Shown in pieces: positions 19,408 to 30,649 of a DNA stretch of 64,000 nucleotides (positions within the stretch are counted from its first letter, which is position 1; every line of letters starts with the position of its first letter). Location of the stretch: positions 2,542,001 to 2,606,000 of the forward strand of contig JBBPUQ010000005.1 of NCBI GenBank assembly GCA_038501195.1. Reading direction: 5' to 3'. The position numbers and the translations under genes are program-made. Origin of the DNA: Nemania diffusa. Its lineage: Eukaryota; Ascomycota; Sordariomycetes; Xylariales; Xylariaceae. The notes under the pieces are model-generated. The model did no database searches. It was not told the origin of the DNA and saw only the letters and a program-made list of their open reading frames with translations.

Positions 19408-20289
19408 ATGCCCTCTCCGCCCCTATCCCGTCGCCGCCTGGTGGGCGTCTCTACAAAGATGTACTTCTCCTTCGCAAGGACAACCACTTACATCTCGACA
19501 CTCCTCAAACTCCTCTCAGACCTCCCCCCCGAAACCCGCAAGCTTCTACAGCACATAGACATATTCGTAATCCCAGACCATATATCTCTCACATCCGTCA
19601 TTTCCCAGCTCCGCCACGACAGCACCGTGCCCGTTCTCCCGGGTGCCCAGGACGCCTTCCACGAGGACGTCGGCGCCTTCACCGGCGAGGTGTCCCCAAC
19701 CGTGCTCGCCGAGGTCGGCTGCCGCATCCTGGAGCTAGGGCACGCGGAGCGCCGGCGGTTCTTCGGCGAGACGGACAACTCGACGGCGAAGAAGGCCGCC
19801 GCGGCGGCGCGCAACGGCATCATCCCGCTCGTGTGCGTGGGCGAGCGGACGAGGCCGCCCCCCGCCGCCGCCGACGCCGACGCTTCGACGGTAGTGTCGG
19901 GCCCCGCCTCGTCGAGGGAGCAGGGGCAGGGGCAGCACGAGACCCTGGACACCAAGGCGGCCCTCGAGGAAATCCGCGTCCAGGTCGAGGCCGTGCTCGC
20001 CGCCGTCCCGGACGCGGCTGACGTCGTGCTGGCCTACGAGCCCGTATGGGCCATCGGCGCCGCCGCGCCCGCGAGCGCCGCGTACGTCGTGGCCGTCGCG
20101 CGGGCCATCAGGGACTTCGAGTGCGTGCGTCGCCGTCCCGCGGGCTCGACGCGCATCCTGTACGGCGGGAGCGCGGGGCCCGGCCTGTTCGAGAGCCTCA
20201 AGGACGCCGTCGATGGCCTGTTCCTGGGCCGTTTCGCGCACGATCCGGAACAGTTCGTCAAGACGATCCTCGAGGTGGCCGCGGCGTAA
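19408..20289 (+). CDS. EYI1: Triosephosphate-isomerase-like protein, likely L-erythrulose-1-phosphate isomerase
   Basis: Single exon, 293 residues; classical TIM has about 250. The TIM-barrel catalytic set is present: Lys 17 in STKMYFS, His 112 in ELGHAERRRFFGE, Glu 211 in YEPVWAIG, and phosphate loop YGGSAGPG (about 252) with LFLGRFAHDPEQFVKTI. It departs from glycolytic TIM in telling places: the usual NWKMN reads STKMY, and loop 6 (AIGTGKTA) reads AIGAAAPA. The insertion near 150-180 is Ala/Glu/Gln-rich. These changes match the TIM-like isomerases of erythritol catabolism (Eyi1, LerI, EryH), which turn L-erythrulose-1-phosphate into D-erythrulose-4-phosphate. It lies in tandem behind the RpiB-like gene that would take the next step. 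A housekeeping TIM role is unlikely. Confidence 0.85.
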   Translation: MPSPPLSRRRLVGVSTKMYFSFARTTTYISTLLKLLSDLPPETRKLLQHIDIFVIPDHISLTSVISQLRHDSTVPVLPGAQDAFHEDVGAFTGEVSPTVLAEVGCRILELGHAERRRFFGETDNSTAKKAAAAARNGIIPLVCVGERTRPPPAAADADASTVVSGPASSREQGQGQHETLDTKAALEEIRVQVEAVLAAVPDAADVVLAYEPVWAIGAAAPASAAYVVAVARAIRDFECVRRRPAGSTRILYGGSAGPGLFESLKDAVDGLFLGRFAHDPEQFVKTILEVAAA

Positions 20290-21074
20290 TATCTGGAAGG
20301 CGCTCGGTGTGGGTTCTATAAGCATCGATGGAGAGGAAGGTGTGCAGATCTCGAGACGAACCCATGGGCGGGAGACTAGGTGATACCATGATGCAGTCTG
20401 TAACTCGTCAAAGTCTGAGGCCTTATGTGGCACGCCCAATGATATGGTACAAAGTTGCATTCATGTCATGTTACTGTGCAGAAGACACCGGCACACAGAA
20501 GGTAGTAATTAGCTAGAAATGTGACCTCAAGCCATACTTACGTCTAGAAATGTTTGAGTCATACCCAATACGAAAGAGATAGCTCCCCAAGTCGAGTCGC
20601 AATACGGGTATATAGGTCATTCTGAGGAGCATTACTTCAGGTTGAGTGAATTGCCACTATGTTCCTTTCGGTCAACATGGCCAGTAGACGCGATCAATTA
20701 ATTATGGCCCTGCTGTGCTGCGATCCCGTTCAAGGGGTAACGTGTGAAGTTCCCGCCTCTGGTCCTCTCGCGCTAAGTAGGCTACAGATTGAAAATTATA
20801 TTTCTATTCATCAAAATCGTGGTATCATATGCTCAAAATTGCTGCTAAGCCATGGTATCCGGCACTCTATGTATGTGTTATAGAATATGTGAACAAAGTG
20901 GATCGTTGAATACCCTTCCGTTTATGCAATGATTAAATGGTTCGCTCGTCGGTCGTCGCTCGATCGATAGAACATGGTAAAAAGCTGTTGTTGTGAGAGT
21001 TGCCGTGCCTGGTAAATGCGTATCCATAGGTTGCGGCATATAAATCCACGTTTTACAGAGTCAAGTCGAAGCAC
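20290..21074. other. Tail-to-tail intergenic region
   Basis: 785 bases between the TIM-like gene (+) and the MIT-domain gene (-). Open frames of 62-74 codons show no family features. AT content rises towards 20950. Nothing else was seen. Confidence 0.6.
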
Positions 21075-24000
21075 CTAGCTGAGAACCCATTCACTACCCC
21101 TCTTGACGAATTTATCAAGCAGCATCGCCAAGTCAGCTAGGACAAAGCGACAAACGTAGAATCCGAAGAACTCAGCAGCATGCCTCGTACACAGTTCGAG
21201 CCCAACCTGCGTCTTGTCGGCATGGCGTAGCCCGGGATCATCAACTTGGCGCGCGATTTGATCTATAATAGTAGTTAGTTTGCCTATTGTTTTTTGATTG
21301 CGGCTGGACGACATGAAAACCTACCCACTGTCTGCGCCGCATCAAACAATCGCGCCAGTGATGACATGTAATTTGCGTTCGGCCCATCAAACTTGACAGA
21401 TGAAACATCCCTCTTGGCAGGCCTACTGCTCGGATGGGCGACCATCGGTAAACTTGGCATGGAGCCTCCTGGGCTCATCACGTCTCTCTCTGGGATGCCG
21501 GGAACGACGCTCGCGCCGCCGCCGCCGCTACCATTGGTCTTGACGCCATATGCGCTGGCTAGGTTGACAGCAGAACCCTTACTCCTCAGCCGGCGCCAAC
21601 TGAACGCGCTGCCTTTGCCACTGATGCTGTTATTTCTCGGCACTGGCGGTGCCTCTGTCTCTTTCTCCTCCTTGAACGTAACTATTCCCTGAGTACCAAC
21701 TTCCGTACCAAGCTTCCGGGAGAGGGTAGCTTGGACCGTCTCCAAGATATTTTCGAAACTCTGCATCTCATCCAACAACGCATCCGCATCGGTGCTATCG
21801 ACGAACGCGAGCTTCAGGAGCGCCGCGGTGAGTAGATCGCATTGCGATATTTTATCTTCTATATTCCGCAGCTTGACCCCTTTTACCTTCCAAGCATCCT
21901 GGGGGACGAAGAGCCGGTTGCTTATGTAGCCGCCGCGCGGGTGCGCTAGCGTCTGATAGAGGGCGCGCATCAACCAGAACGGTCGGAACATAGGGTCAGA
22001 CGGACACGGTTCAAGCGGTAAAGGTATGTCCGGGTTTGTTTGTTGATCGTAGTGTGTCGAGCTGGGCGACCGTGGTACCGGTGAATGGAAGTCTGAGTCA
22101 AAGAGATGTAGTCCGCCAAAACCGCCAGCCATTTTGTCGCCGAATGATGTGACAATAGGGGTTGGAAGCGGAGGCATCATCGGCAACCGGGATACGGATG
22201 AGTTGGAAACTTGCTGACTGAGGGGAGTCATAGGGAGCGGATCGGCATCATCGATGTGTGACACCGATATTTGTCGAGACTTTAATGACTTTAAACTTGA
22301 AGAGGAGAAATTCTTACGCATACCAGGTCGTGCAGACGACGGGGAATCTGTTCGAGCTTCGTCGTCCTGAACGCCCGGCGGGCTCGCAGGACCAGCAGCA
22401 TCGGCGGGACTGATGCCTCTGACCGGCGATGATGGTGCCCGCATAGAAAAGGGCCCTGGGCGCGTTGAGACTGCCGATAGGGCCTGCCTCTGCTGAACGA
22501 TGTAGTTGCTAGTCGATTGTGATTGTATAGCCGAAGATGTGGTGATAGGTGGCGGCGGAATCGTAGGTGGCGGCCCAAGTTTTGATGTCTCGATCTTGAG
22601 CTGCTTCGTAGTCTGTCCTGAAAGACGCCGATTGCGTACACCCGTACTTGAAGACGGCCGATTGAGAGGCGGCTGAGGCAAAGACTGCGTAGGCGGAGGC
22701 ATAGGCGGGGAAGATACCTTGTGAAGATTGCTCGGCGATGCTATCTCACTAACCGCCGAGAGTGTCGTTGTCCCAGTTGGGGGGTTCGAGCCCATCGAGC
22801 TATGCCAGGTCCGTGATGTCAAGCCGCTGGAATCAGACTGCCTCGGGACGCTGGATTGGTATCTGGACTGCTGGTCAAGAGTGAAATCTTCCATTACATA
22901 CCCCCTGGTCATCTCTTCCAGCATGCGCTCCTCTTCCTCGTCCGAATCGTTGGCGTCGAAAAAACCGCCACCATACGTCTGCGACTGTTGACCGAAGGAT
23001 ATCTGTCTCTGCCGCTCGTGCTCCCGGGCCATTTCTATGGCAGCGTCTCGCTCCGCCTGGCGTACTATTTCCTTAGCCAACCCTACCCTCCGCATGGATG
23101 TTGCTAGCCTATCCTCGGCAATCCCATCGTAAGGCATGGCTGATGGTTCCGTAGGTTCATAGCCATCGTCATAGGCCGCTTCCACAGCCGCATCTAGTGC
23201 AGCGTCAAACTCGGCCTCGGTGTCACCGCTAGGTTGACGAATATGTTTCCTCATAATCCTCGAAGACGACCTTGAGTGCACCGAAGAGGTTGTGGAGCCC
23301 CCCGACTCATCTATAGGGTCTAGCCACGATGCCGATTCATGACTGAGGTTTCGTCTATGTGACCGAAATTCAAGTGACACAGCAAGCCGGTCCCGTTCCG
23401 AAGTTAATGAGAAGTCTTGTCGCACAATAGGCTCCGGACTCGGAGGTTTTGCAGGCGAAATAGGCCTACGGGGTGATAATGGGGCTGGCAAAAAGTTATC
23501 GTTAGGGTGACGAGGTATCGTCAAGGCACCGCCTTCAAAGTTGCGTCGCATTGGAGACCGGGAGAAGGACGACTGGCGTGGGCTTCGTTTGGCATCTGCG
23601 CTTCTCGAAAAATCATTGTATGTTGTGAATGCAGATGGTCGAGACATAGACGGTGGCAAAACTTGAGAGCTTGGTGATTCATCCCTATGCAGCCTCGTGA
23701 TTGTTGCTACGTCTGACTGGCCGTCGGCTCCTACTGTCCCCATCTGAGCCCCAAAATAATTAAAACTATCTGGCCTCGCTGGCAATGCTTTGTCTCCATG
23801 CGGATTGACGGGGACTAGCCCATCCAACTCCTCTATACGGCTCGTATATGTTTGTCGCTGTGACTCGTAGTCAGTACTTGTCTATAAGCGGAACTCTGTT
23901 TGTTAGTGCATGGCTCAACGGCAGCAACTTACAATTGCCTCGAGCTTCTTCCTGTCATCGTCCCCGTTGGTCCTAGCCAAAACTTGTTGCAGCAGCTCGC

Positions 24001-26266
24001 AGGCTTCTATGTACGCCTCTCTCGCAGCGCCAGAATTCTGCGCATTATCAAGTTGGACGGCAGTGTTTGCTTTGCTAAGCGCTTTGGAGAGCATGGCTTT
24101 CTGCGAGGGCTTGCTGCTGCCACGGTCCTTAGGTTTAGCAGAATCCGTGCTCCCTCCCTTAGCTGCCGAGCGACTCCTCGAGTGCCCTCTCCTCTCGGGC
24201 ACGACATCACGGTCACGGGTGACGGGGGCAGGCGGCAGCAGGCTTGTGTTGGCGCGCGTGGCAGGGGATCCGGTCCTCGTAGGATTGGAAAGATCGCTCC
24301 AGAAGTAGTCCTGGGGCTCCGCATTGCCGTGCGGGCTGGCAAAGACGGAATTCGGAGTGTTGAGGCCGGGACTAGCGCGACTCATGGTGCCCGGCGACCC
24401 GAGACGAAAGCTGGTTTCGGGATTGGTATCGAGTGGCGGCAGAGAGATGATGGGAGGCAGATTCGGCGGGGGCGCAGAAGAGAGGGGTGGTAAAGGCGGC
24501 GACGATGGTGATGATGATGATAAAGGGTCCCGTCGAGTGCTGGTAATAGCACCGCTTCCCGCGGCCAGACCTGAAGTGGTGGAGGTGGAGGTAGAGCCGG
24601 CGCGGGCGCGGACGCGGGCCTGGGCGCCAGGCGAAGCGCTCGTCGCTTGCGAAGGTCGCCGCTTGCTAAGCTTACGCGGCGATGCGTGATTCGGGGGGGA
24701 GGGTTCTTGGATCGCTTCGGGGTACTGCGGCAACAGCCCAATGGAATCGACGCTCATCCGGCGGGCGAAGGCGGTGGATTTCTGCTGCTGGGCCTGTTGT
24801 TGTTGGTAATGGTGATAGTCCCAGATTGACATGCGGCTCGACGCAGTCGACGAGGACCACCGGTTGAGGTTGCGCAGGCTGTCGCCAGCGGTGCCGAAGC
24901 TGCTCGCGCGCGAGTGAGACAGCCGTCGAGCCTGAGGGCCGGAGCCGGGATCTAGGCCAATAGCACCTGAGCCAGCGCCAGACGCCAAGACCGCCTCGGT
25001 GTCGGGGAGGGCAGTTTTGTGATTCAGCAGATCGAGGAACGAGGTGGCGAATTGAGCATGTGTCGGTGCCTCTTGGGTGATGGCATTGGGCGGTGGGGGA
25101 GTCGACGTTGCTATCGTGGATGCGGGATTAGAACTAGCGGCAGTGGCAGTAGAAGTGGCAGTGGCAGTGGTAGTGGTAGCGGCAATGGTAGCGGTGGTGG
25201 TGGTGGTGGTGGTGGTGGTGGCAGTAGTAGTAGAGGTAGTAGTAGTAGTAGTAGGAGAGGCAGTACCTGTAGATGGTGGTGGTATGATAGGGGGGGCTGC
25301 TACGGTGTCGCTGGACAGGGGTATCCAAGGGCTGGTATTGGTGGTCGCGGTACTGCGGGGCGGAGGGAGGAGAGAGGAGATCCTGGGCGGTGCCGTCCTC
25401 GACGTTCTCCTCGTTCGCGACGACGACGACGACGACGAGGGTGGCGGTGGTGATGTTGGCGAATGCGAGTCTGCAGTATTGTAATAAAAGGCCAAGGAAG
25501 AGGCGGCACGCGGATATTGGTGTTGTTGTTGTTGTTGTTGTTGTTGCTGCTGCTGTTGTTGTCGCTGTTGCTGCTGCTGTCGTTGTGGTGGGTTGTAGCG
25601 GTGACTGTAACTGTGACTGTGACTTTGACTGTTACCCGAATAAGTCGAATTCGAAACAGACGCGCTTGGCTGGTGGTGCGGGTGGTGCTGCTGAGGACGG
25701 TCCTGAGGAGAATAGTGTCGGGACTGGAGGTGCCGGTTATAGGCCTGGGTCGGGTGGATATAGGGGGCACTACCACCGCCGCTAGTACCTGTGCCAGTGG
25801 TAGTGCCGGCGATAGTACCTGCGATAGTACCTGCGATAGCGGTGGGTTCGGCGAATCTACTGGTTGGCATGGTCTTGTCAATGCCGCTGTTCATTCGGGA
25901 TTGGGATTGGGATTGGGGTTGGGGTTGGCGGATGCGCGACTGCGATTGCTGGTGAAGCCGATCCTGGTCTAAGTCTAGATTCAGCTCCGTGTCCAACCTC
26001 AGCTCTGAGTCGTCTGTATTATCAGTGTGGTGATGCCGCCTGAGCGACGAGTCGTTGTTTCCATACAAGTAATCGGCGCCCCTAATCTCATCTACTGCAT
26101 CTTCGTCCCCATCCCCATCATCCCCATCATCATCATCTTCTTCTTCTTCTTCTTCTTCGCCTTCGTCTTCGTCACGGTCTATATCGTCGTCGACCTCCTT
26201 CCGCCGAGCCAGAGCATGTCGTGTTCCGTTACCAACGCCGTCTCCTGTCGTTAACCAAGTCGTCGT

Positions 26267-26302
<36 letters not shown>

Positions 26303-26818
26303 TGATTGTTGTCGGTTTCTCTGGTAATAGTGAAAGTTGTTGTTACTGGTATTGTGTATGCTGATGGGGATTGGTGCCTTGGAAAACGCGGGAATGACGA
26401 CGCCGGCGTTTGGGCTTGGGCCATGATCGCCGGGCTCGTGTGTTATCGCTTGATGTTGTTCGCTTTTCAAATTCCCCCGTTTCCGGTTATAGGTATATGC
26501 ATGGCTGTTGGCGTTGGTGTTAGCACTGCTGCTGCCGCGGGCTACGAAGGCCGTGGAGGCCGTTGCGGGCGGCGCGTATTCCTCGGACTCGGAGGGTGCA
26601 CCTCGGCGAGTTGGTGGCAGGGGTTTGTGGTGTAGAGTCGTGCCGCCGATCGTCGACGCTGCTGACGATGGTATCGATGCCGTGCTCGGATATGTCGTGC
26701 CGGCATACGACTTCGGTTGGGACATGATGAACCCGACGCTTCTGCGTGGCCTCGGCCTTAGCCTAAGCTTCGTATTTGTTGCTGCTCGCGCCGGCTTGGC
26801 TGGCTGCCTATGCAACAA
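21075..26818 (-). CDS. Very large low-complexity MIT-domain protein
   Basis: Three exons (23933-26818, 21325-23881, 21075-21262) join in frame across 51- and 62-base introns, giving about 1,876 residues from the first ATG (26818); the ATG at 26725 (MSQPKSYAG) is also plausible. The N-terminal half is disordered: poly-Asp/Glu, a poly-Gln run, and long Thr/Ala and Ser/Pro stretches. An MIT-like helical bundle follows at about 905-980 (KALSKANTAVQLDNAQ, AAREAYIEACELLQQVL), crossing intron 1. The second half is Ser/Pro-rich, then has a conserved C-terminal block (DPMFRPFWLMRALYQTL, GGYISNRLFVPQDAWKVKG, SQCDLLTAALLKLAFV). MIT domains bind ESCRT-III tails, so an endosomal or cytoskeletal role is likely but not shown. 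I know it only as a fungal MIT-domain family, not by gene name. Confidence 0.85.
25194..25270. repeat. Trinucleotide repeats encoding Thr-rich tract
   Basis: GGT/AGT-type triplet repeats (ACC/ACT on the coding strand) inside exon 1 of the MIT-domain gene, encoding runs of Thr. They also create long valine-rich open frames on the opposite strand. Confidence 0.8.
25516..25588. repeat. CAA/CAG repeat encoding the poly-Gln tract
   Basis: Consecutive TTG/CTG triplets on the plus strand read CAA/CAG on the coding strand of the MIT-domain gene. They encode about 20 nearly uninterrupted glutamines broken only by Arg and His codons. Confidence 0.85.
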
Positions 26819-29474
26819 CCCCTTGCAGGTTGGCTGGCCTTCTACTTACTTCTCTTTGTCCGGCCCGTCCCGTCCCTCAAGATGTCGACGAAAACCCGCG
26901 CGCCCAGCGTAGCGATGTTACACGTAACCTACACATAAAGACGTACACATCTGGTCCCCGGGCTATCAAGTAGAACGTCCGGTGGAATGCCCCCAAGTTT
27001 CTGCTTGGTCCCCGGGTGTCTGATAGGCGTCAAGGAAGGTAGGCGGTATGAGACCCACGGGGGATCTATCTATGCGTAATTCGCGTGTGCAAGCTGCTGC
27101 TCTTACAAGGTCGTCGTGTAGGTATGTGTGCATGTATGTATGTATGTATGTACGTATAATAAGGTGAAACCGGTCCCTTTCTCTTTGGCTTCCCAGATTC
27201 CGAAACACTTTTCTCAACAATCCGAGGCCCAGCTGCGAATCTGATAAAAGGAAAACAAATAAAGAAAGAACATCTTTCTGCTACGTCGCTTTACTGTACT
27301 ACTGCAACTTCAACAAGGGGGGGCTTCTTGAGACCCTGTTGCATCCACCGTCGTGGTAACATTAAGAATCCTGCCCCCTTCGAAAAGGCCGGAGGCGGTG
27401 TCGAAATTCGCGCCTCTCGCACTACGAGAGGGAGGGGCGGTTTTTTTTTTCTTCTTTCCCCGGGCTGGCTCGACTTGGGACCATGCCTACAGGCTCAAAC
27501 ACTTTGACACTGGCATACATACTTATACACATAGAAACATACCGATGCCCTGTGCGATAAAGATCGGTAATGTATAACAACAGTAAGTAGGTATGTACCT
27601 GGGTAATCTATCTCCCTAATCATGTTACTCCCTACATTTCTCAACCACAAGTACACTATTTTAATACCCTTTCCATTAAATACCCGAAGCCTATTAGCTT
27701 ACTTGTTGTATGTACACTACAGTGAGACAATACAGGCATACTCTACAAAGCGGAACGGAATGGCAAACCAGAGTCGCCGCACCAGAATGCCAACAGAGGC
27801 ACGCAGACTCTGACCTAGTGAGGCTCGATAGTGTAAGTGCGTATACCTACCTATTCATGTACATAGGTAATGTGGATGGCAGGTCTACTCTTCCTAGCGA
27901 GTGTATGTACAGTAGGTACCCCACCAATGATCGCCCAATGATGGATAGCGAACACGCACGATCCAGGGGCTCTATCCCGGATAGTACAGGTAGTACATAC
28001 CTACACACGTATAGTACTGCGTAGGAGGTAGTACCTATCCAGGGGAAATGCGAAAGCTAAAACCGGTCGCAGAGCAGCCTATCCCTGCCCCTGTCTCTAT
28101 CCCAGCTATCAAGTATTCGGTTTCTCTCCGCATATACGCATTAGGTAGGCTCTAGATTCTCGAAGTACCTACCTTACTGCAGGTGCCTGTAGCCGCAGTG
28201 TACTGCATTATACCAGTACGTATAATTGGCTGTTGAAGACTGCATTATAAGTACCTACATATATACATGGTATATTTACTCGCCCAGAGCATCGCATATC
28301 TTTCATAACAGGTGGGTACTAACCTACATACTAAGTAGCGGACTACCAAATCGCTCATAACTCACTTCATCCAGTGAGTGAGACACGCACATGTTTTATC
28401 GCCTCCACGTAATCTTAGCCATCAAACACGCAGTACATCTGACCAACTGACGGACTCTACATAGTATGTACTTGTACGCACGATTCTGTACTCTCGGTAA
28501 ATCGGTAGGATTGTTCGCGGGTCGACACCCGAAACCAACCCCCAATTCGCTTATTAGTGGCCAGGGTTATGCAAGGCAACTCTGAGCACGTGGGCTTATT
28601 TGTGCCTTATGTAGGTGTAAGGGTCCTACATAGCTGTATTACGGCAGGAGGGAAGCCTTCTTATCCCCTGAATTGGAAGAGGCTGGCCGAGAAAATAAAA
28701 AGCAAGCAAACAAACAAACCAACACTGAATACCTAAACATGCTACACTACAAACGCAAGGCGTAGAGCCCAATCGTAACCTAGCCGTGGTGGTGGCAAGG
28801 CAATGAAGGACGCAAAACGCGAGCCGTTTCGTGTTTTTTTTTTTTTTTGGGCTTCGTCGTCATCACATCTCATACTCTATACCTACGTACTGCGTACTGC
28901 TATTAACAAGATCAACTTTGTGGCTTTTCTTATTCGTCCACCTACCTACATCACAGCTAGGCCCCTTCTCTCTCTATGTTTACATGGCTACCTACATATG
29001 CGGTTCGTCCTACAGTCTTATGTCGGGATCTCTTCTTAAGTACATGAGCATAAGTATGGCTAAATACCGGAGGTTGGTTTCACAGCGGGTTAGATCTGTC
29101 GAGCCTGATTCGTAGCGGCTCCTCTAGCCCGTTGATTGTCGACCTTCATTGGGCAGAACGCACTTGACCTAGAACCATGTTTCAAATAACTTCGGGTCTA
29201 AAATTATATTTGTCTCCTAACTATAGTGCCACCCTATATAAATACACCAGAGCTGGTGCAGAGCTGTTACTTTACCTCGAGCGAGGCCTTGTAGATCAAA
29301 CTATTGGGGGACTCGTTATTGCGCGCCGCCGCCTCATCCTATCCACGACCTCGTCGATACCCTGGCGAGATAGTTGTGACAGATAAGGGCGGCGTCATGT
29401 GCGTCAGCCATTGTTCAAAATCAATAGCCTGCTTGGTGCTGCTTTTTTAGGCTCTCCGTCTTCCGGCTCGACTG
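26819..29474. other. 2.66-kb intergenic region without recognisable genes
   Basis: It holds the presumed promoter of the MIT-domain gene and the 3' flank of the esterase. Simple repeats include (TATG)n near 27132-27150, a T15 run at 28834-28848, AAAC/AAGC repeats near 28700, and many ACCT/TAGG units between 27580 and 28340. Open frames are short and simple-repeat-driven. I see no gene. Confidence 0.6.
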
Positions 29475-30649
29475 TTAGTTCCCTTTCGACTGCTCCCGTA
29501 GGAACTTGGCGATATCTGGGGCCATTATCTTATGAGTATGCGAAGACCTGCGCTATAAATCAGTGTCTAGCTCGGGTGTGCAAGTGCTCACATTAAAGGA
29601 TTAGAGGCCTCACATGTGTCCCGAGTTATACCAGAAGTAATAATCCAGCGGCAGACAACCATGCAACCCAGGGTGCTCCTGTACATCGGGGTCGGCATAG
29701 TCCAGGCAGTATGATGTCGTATTTTGGATGCCGTATTTTCCCGGATCGTCCAACACGCCGTTCAAAAACGCGTTGGCGTCGTACATCATCGTCTTCGCGT
29801 CCTTGTTTTCCGCAGCGAACATATTGCTATGTTTGGCGAGACTATCGCCCCACCACCCGATCATTGTCTTGTTGGGGAGCGGCGTCTCTGACACGACGTT
29901 GTCAGCTGTGCGATCTAGTGGCGGCAGATTGAGGAACAAGAAACTCTTGTATCCAATTTCGTACAATGGGCGCACGCTTTGCTGAAATACCGCATCGATT
30001 AACCCGTCGTAGAACGCTGGGAACGACACATTGGTGAATTTAGACGAGTCGTTGATGTCGTTGATGCCGATCCAAAATGCGACGAGCGCCTTAGACTTGT
30101 CCATTTTCTTTCCGATCACCGGCTCCGCCCATTGGAGATATTGCTGCGTCTGGTTGACGAGGGGGACGGTGAAGTTATGATGCTGGGGGAGGTATTCTAA
30201 AGATACGTCCGCACCCGCAAAGGCAAAATCCCAGAGCTGTATCGCGCAGTCCTGGGGGGGCGTCTCGCCTGGCGCCAGACCACAGCCGGTCAGATATTCC
30301 ACCCAGTTCGGTCCACCCTCCGCCGTACCTGTGAAGTTTTGCACTATCCTATTGGAAAGAAGCGTGCTAGGCGAAAACCCAAGTTGTCCCGGTAGGTAGC
30401 TGCCGATAAAGGAAAAGGCTGGATATCCCGCTGTTCCTTGCACAAACGTGTACGAGTCGCCAAACGCAATTCTATATGGCGCGTGGTTAGAACCACCAAG
30501 TATGCTCGACAAGATAGTAGGTCTTCATGCACTAACAAGTACTTGGTATCATCCCAGCTGAAGTGAGGCTTCGAAATATGAGCCCCCTCTACATGTCTCC
30601 CGACTGAACACACGGCGGAGATGAAGTGCAGAAATCGCCTAGTAGCCAT
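29475..30649 (-). CDS. Secreted GDSL/SGNH esterase, CE16-type
   Basis: Three exons (30537-30649, 29614-30471, 29475-29547) give about 347 residues, the usual CE16 acetylesterase size. The start has a modest hydrophobic leader (FLHFISAVCSVG), then SWDDTKYL. Splicing at GTTAGT/ATAG yields LIAFGDSYTFVQG with nucleophile Ser 44. Other SGNH blocks are GGPNWVEYLTGCG, FAFAGADVS and FWIGINDIND. The second exon appears to end at a TGA after NSGHM. A GTGAGG donor just before it and a GCAG acceptor add the family-type tail SSHTHKIMAPDIAKFL, restoring the region of the catalytic His. Several NxT/S sequons fit secretion. Expected role is deacetylation of hemicellulose-derived oligosaccharides, inferred from family. 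The last intron is by eye, hence moderate certainty for the C-terminus. Confidence 0.85.

Noticed and set aside
19735..20460. 241-codon minus-strand open frame
   Set aside because: It lies antisense to the TIM-like gene, is rich in Arg/Gly/His from high-GC codons and has no recognisable domain.
23900..24493. Plus-strand frame of 197 codons
   Set aside because: It is antisense to exon 1 of the MIT-domain gene and has no family features.
25019..25972. Long valine/leucine- and glycine-rich plus-strand frames
   Set aside because: They are read from triplet repeats of the MIT-domain gene on the opposite strand; such repeats keep all frames open.
28500..28560. Possible tRNA-like stem (GGGTCGACACCC)
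   Set aside because: The arms do not form a cloverleaf with anticodon and acceptor stems; no tRNA could be supported.
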